This document shows, in pieces, positions 62,912 to 64,000 of a DNA stretch of 64,000 bases. Within the stretch, counting starts at the first letter, position 1; each line of letters opens with the position of its first letter. The position numbers and the translations under genes are program-made. This stretch comes from Scandinavium goeteborgense (GTDB taxonomy: Bacteria > Pseudomonadota > Gammaproteobacteria > Enterobacterales > Enterobacteriaceae), in contig NZ_CP054058.1 in the NCBI RefSeq assembly GCF_003935895.2, forward strand, positions 868,001-932,000, written 5' to 3'. The notes beneath the pieces were generated by a model. It was given only the letters and a program-made list of their open reading frames with translations. It was not told the DNA's origin and ran no database searches.

Positions 62912-63045
62912 TATTCTCCTGGCTATCAGCAATGATAGTACTCCAGAGAAATTTAATTTCTCAGCGGGCACCAGGGAGGATAACGTTGCTTTAGCAACGG
63001 CCCGTTAGGGCGAGCCTTCGGCGAGTAATCCTCCCGGATGCACCA
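62912..63045 (+). repeat. tRNA-spacer repeat R2, ending in a copy of the tRNA 3' end
   Basis: A 134-bp element nearly identical to 63182-63315. It contains CGTTGC-TTTA-GCAACG and ends with CCTCCCGGATGCACCA, an exact copy of the last 16 nt of tRNA-Arg including CCA. The layout recalls the rtT-type repeats of the E. coli tyrT operon. Confidence 0.88.
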
Positions 63046-63104
63046 TATTTTTGATAGCGTTATTCGACGATATCGAAAACAGCAGTAAAAACAGCAGTCC
63101 CGAT

Positions 63105-63181
63105 GCATCCGTAGCTCAGCTGGATAGAGTACTCGGCTACGAACCGAGCGGTCGGAGGTTCGAATCCTCCCGGATGCACCA
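63105..63181 (+). tRNA. argQ: tRNA-Arg (ACG anticodon), copy 4
   Basis: Identical in sequence to the copy at 62424-62500, 77 nt with encoded CCA; last tRNA of the operon. The preceding 59 bp differ from the other spacers. Confidence 0.96.
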
Positions 63182-63315
63182 TCTTCTCCTGGCTATCAGC
63201 AATGATAGGACTCCAGAGAAATTTAATTTCTCAGCGGGCACCAGGGAGGATAACGTTGCTTTAGCAACGGCCCGTTAGGGCGAGCCTTCGGCGAGTAAAC
63301 CTCCCGGATGCAACA
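63182..63315 (+). repeat. tRNA-spacer repeat R3
   Basis: Second near-identical copy of R2, ending CCTCCCGGATGCAACA, the tRNA 3' end with one change that spoils the CCA. The following 63316-63506 hold no gene, only AT-rich leader of the next gene. Confidence 0.88.
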
Positions 63316-63506
63316 TCTCTCTAAATCTCCCCTTCGATTTTAAACCTGCTCCCTCAGAACACATTCCCTTGGCAAGTTTTCCGATTTTGTAACCCTGCAT
63401 TCTCCAGACAATTCTTTAACCGTTTGTTTACTATTGGCATCTTTCCTCTTCCAGGCTAATTTATATCTGTGATTAATCTGTTTTAAGGTAGCAAGGAGAG
63501 AAATCC

Positions 63507-63821
63507 ATGAAATGGTTCAAAGCTGTCTCTGCATGTTGTGCAGCTCTTATCGTTAGCGTGTCCCTGGCCGGGTGTGCAGGTTCTACGACGAAGGAAAGCA
63601 CCGGCGGCTATATTGATGATACCGTGGTGACCACCAAAGTGAAATCCGCACTGTTCAACGATAAAGACGTTAAATCCTCAGAAATCAGCGTAGTGACCTT
63701 TAAGGGACGCGTTCAGCTGAGTGGATTCGTCTCATCGCAGAAGGTTGCTAACCGCGCGGTGGAGTTAACCCGCAACGTGACTGGCGTTCGTGTTGTTGAG
63801 AACGATATGCAGGTCAAGTAA
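63507..63821 (+). CDS. BON domain-containing lipoprotein
   Basis: A 104-residue probable lipoprotein. The signal peptide ends at SLAGCAG, giving a lipidated Cys at about 23. One BON domain follows (YIDDTVVTTKVKSALFNDKD, ISVVTFKGRVQLSGFVSS, TRNVTGVRVVENDMQV), similar to a half of OsmY. BON domains bind phospholipid and are found in osmotic-stress proteins. AAGGAGAG lies 8 bp before the ATG. The exact function is not known. A terminator follows directly. Confidence 0.87.
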   Translation: MKWFKAVSACCAALIVSVSLAGCAGSTTKESTGGYIDDTVVTTKVKSALFNDKDVKSSEISVVTFKGRVQLSGFVSSQKVANRAVELTRNVTGVRVVENDMQVK

Positions 63822-63839
63822 CGTCTGAAAATACGTATA

Positions 63840-63865
63840 AAAGGCACCGTTAGGTGCCTTTGTTG
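63840..63865 (+). terminator. Terminator of the BON lipoprotein gene
   Basis: AAAGGCACC-GTTA-GGTGCCTTT is a perfect 9-bp stem 18 bp after the stop, followed by GTTGT. Confidence 0.85.
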
Positions 63866-63939
63866 TCTTCAGCGGGCAGCGACAAACAGTGACGTTTTAC
63901 GTTAAAGTAACGTTTCGATATCCGGTGAGTGAAAACATG

Positions 63940-64000
63940 ATGTATGAGCGCTATGCAGGGCTGATTTTCGACATGGATGGCACCATCCTTGATACCGAAC
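63940..64000 (+). CDS. yqaB: Fructose-1-phosphate/6-phosphogluconate phosphatase YqaB, N-terminal part
   Basis: The first 20 codons, MYERYAGLIFDMDGTILDTE, match E. coli YqaB and contain the HAD-family nucleophile motif DMDGT. The gene runs out of the window. YqaB dephosphorylates sugar phosphates such as fructose 1-phosphate. GGTGAG lies upstream; an ATG 3 bp earlier (63937) is an equal alternative. Position after the arg tRNA cluster is as in E. coli. Confidence 0.93.
   Translation, partial: MYERYAGLIFDMDGTILDTE

Overview
The window is a chromosomal segment from a member of the Enterobacteriaceae. Gene order follows the Escherichia coli backbone from syd/csrB through truC, gud, barA, relA, pyrG-eno, cysJIH, cysDNC, ftsB-ispDF, surE-pcm-nlpD-rpoS, mutS, asc, mltB, recA-recX, alaS-csrA and the serV-argVYZQ tRNA cluster to yqaB. 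Protein similarity is very high, but several features differ from E. coli: garK behind gudD, a second cysG in front of cysDNC, no mazEF, no CRISPR-Cas at iap, no srl or nor genes. These fit a relative of Enterobacter, Lelliottia, Leclercia or Citrobacter. I cannot fix the genus from the sequence alone.

Layout. 1-2450: end of syd, the CsrA-sequestering RNA csrB with a far-upstream UvrY-type site, then yqcC-truC-yqcA. 2697-7937: D-glucarate operon gudP-gudX-gudD-garK, closed by palindromic repeats. 8091-14477: barA (reverse), rlmD and relA. 14563-19821: mazG, pyrG, eno, queE, queD. 20139-30577: assimilatory sulfate reduction (cysJIH, iap, cysG-cysD-cysN-cysC) and ygbE. 30729-37018: ftsB-ispD-ispF-truD-surE-pcm-nlpD-rpoS, densely packed with overlapping genes. 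37094-45575: the variable rpoS-mutS neighbourhood, with two divergent LysR/MFS cassettes, mutS, a SymE-like toxin gene and an NlpC/P60 protein. 45754-52524: ygbA, an orphan hycI, ascBFG, a decayed hypF and a nickel/cobalt permease. 52661-56402: mltB and a Zur-boxed metal ABC transporter. 56539-64000: pncC, recA, recX, alaS, csrA, tRNAs, a BON lipoprotein and the start of yqaB.

How the parts work together. Three pieces of the Csr global regulatory circuit are here: the sensor kinase BarA, the antagonist RNA CsrB and the RNA-binding protein CsrA. RelA (ppGpp) and RpoS (general stress sigma factor) are here too. The cys genes give an almost complete route from sulfate to sulfide, and the extra CysG can supply siroheme to CysI. 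The gud-garK operon covers transport, dehydration and the last kinase step of glucarate breakdown.

The most unusual observation is the hydrogenase scar. The hyc/hyp/fhlA block that lies between hycI and ygbA in E. coli is absent. Only a free-standing hycI is left there. On the far side of the asc operon, hypF survives as three short fragments in three reading frames (51177-51511). Its translationally coupled neighbour, a NiCoT nickel/cobalt permease, is intact. A second candidate for new biology is an unannotated 36-residue membrane peptide (53868-53978). It lies under a perfect Zur-like palindrome and is coupled by ATGA overlap to the metal ABC transporter. I saw no prophage, insertion sequence, integron or CRISPR array.
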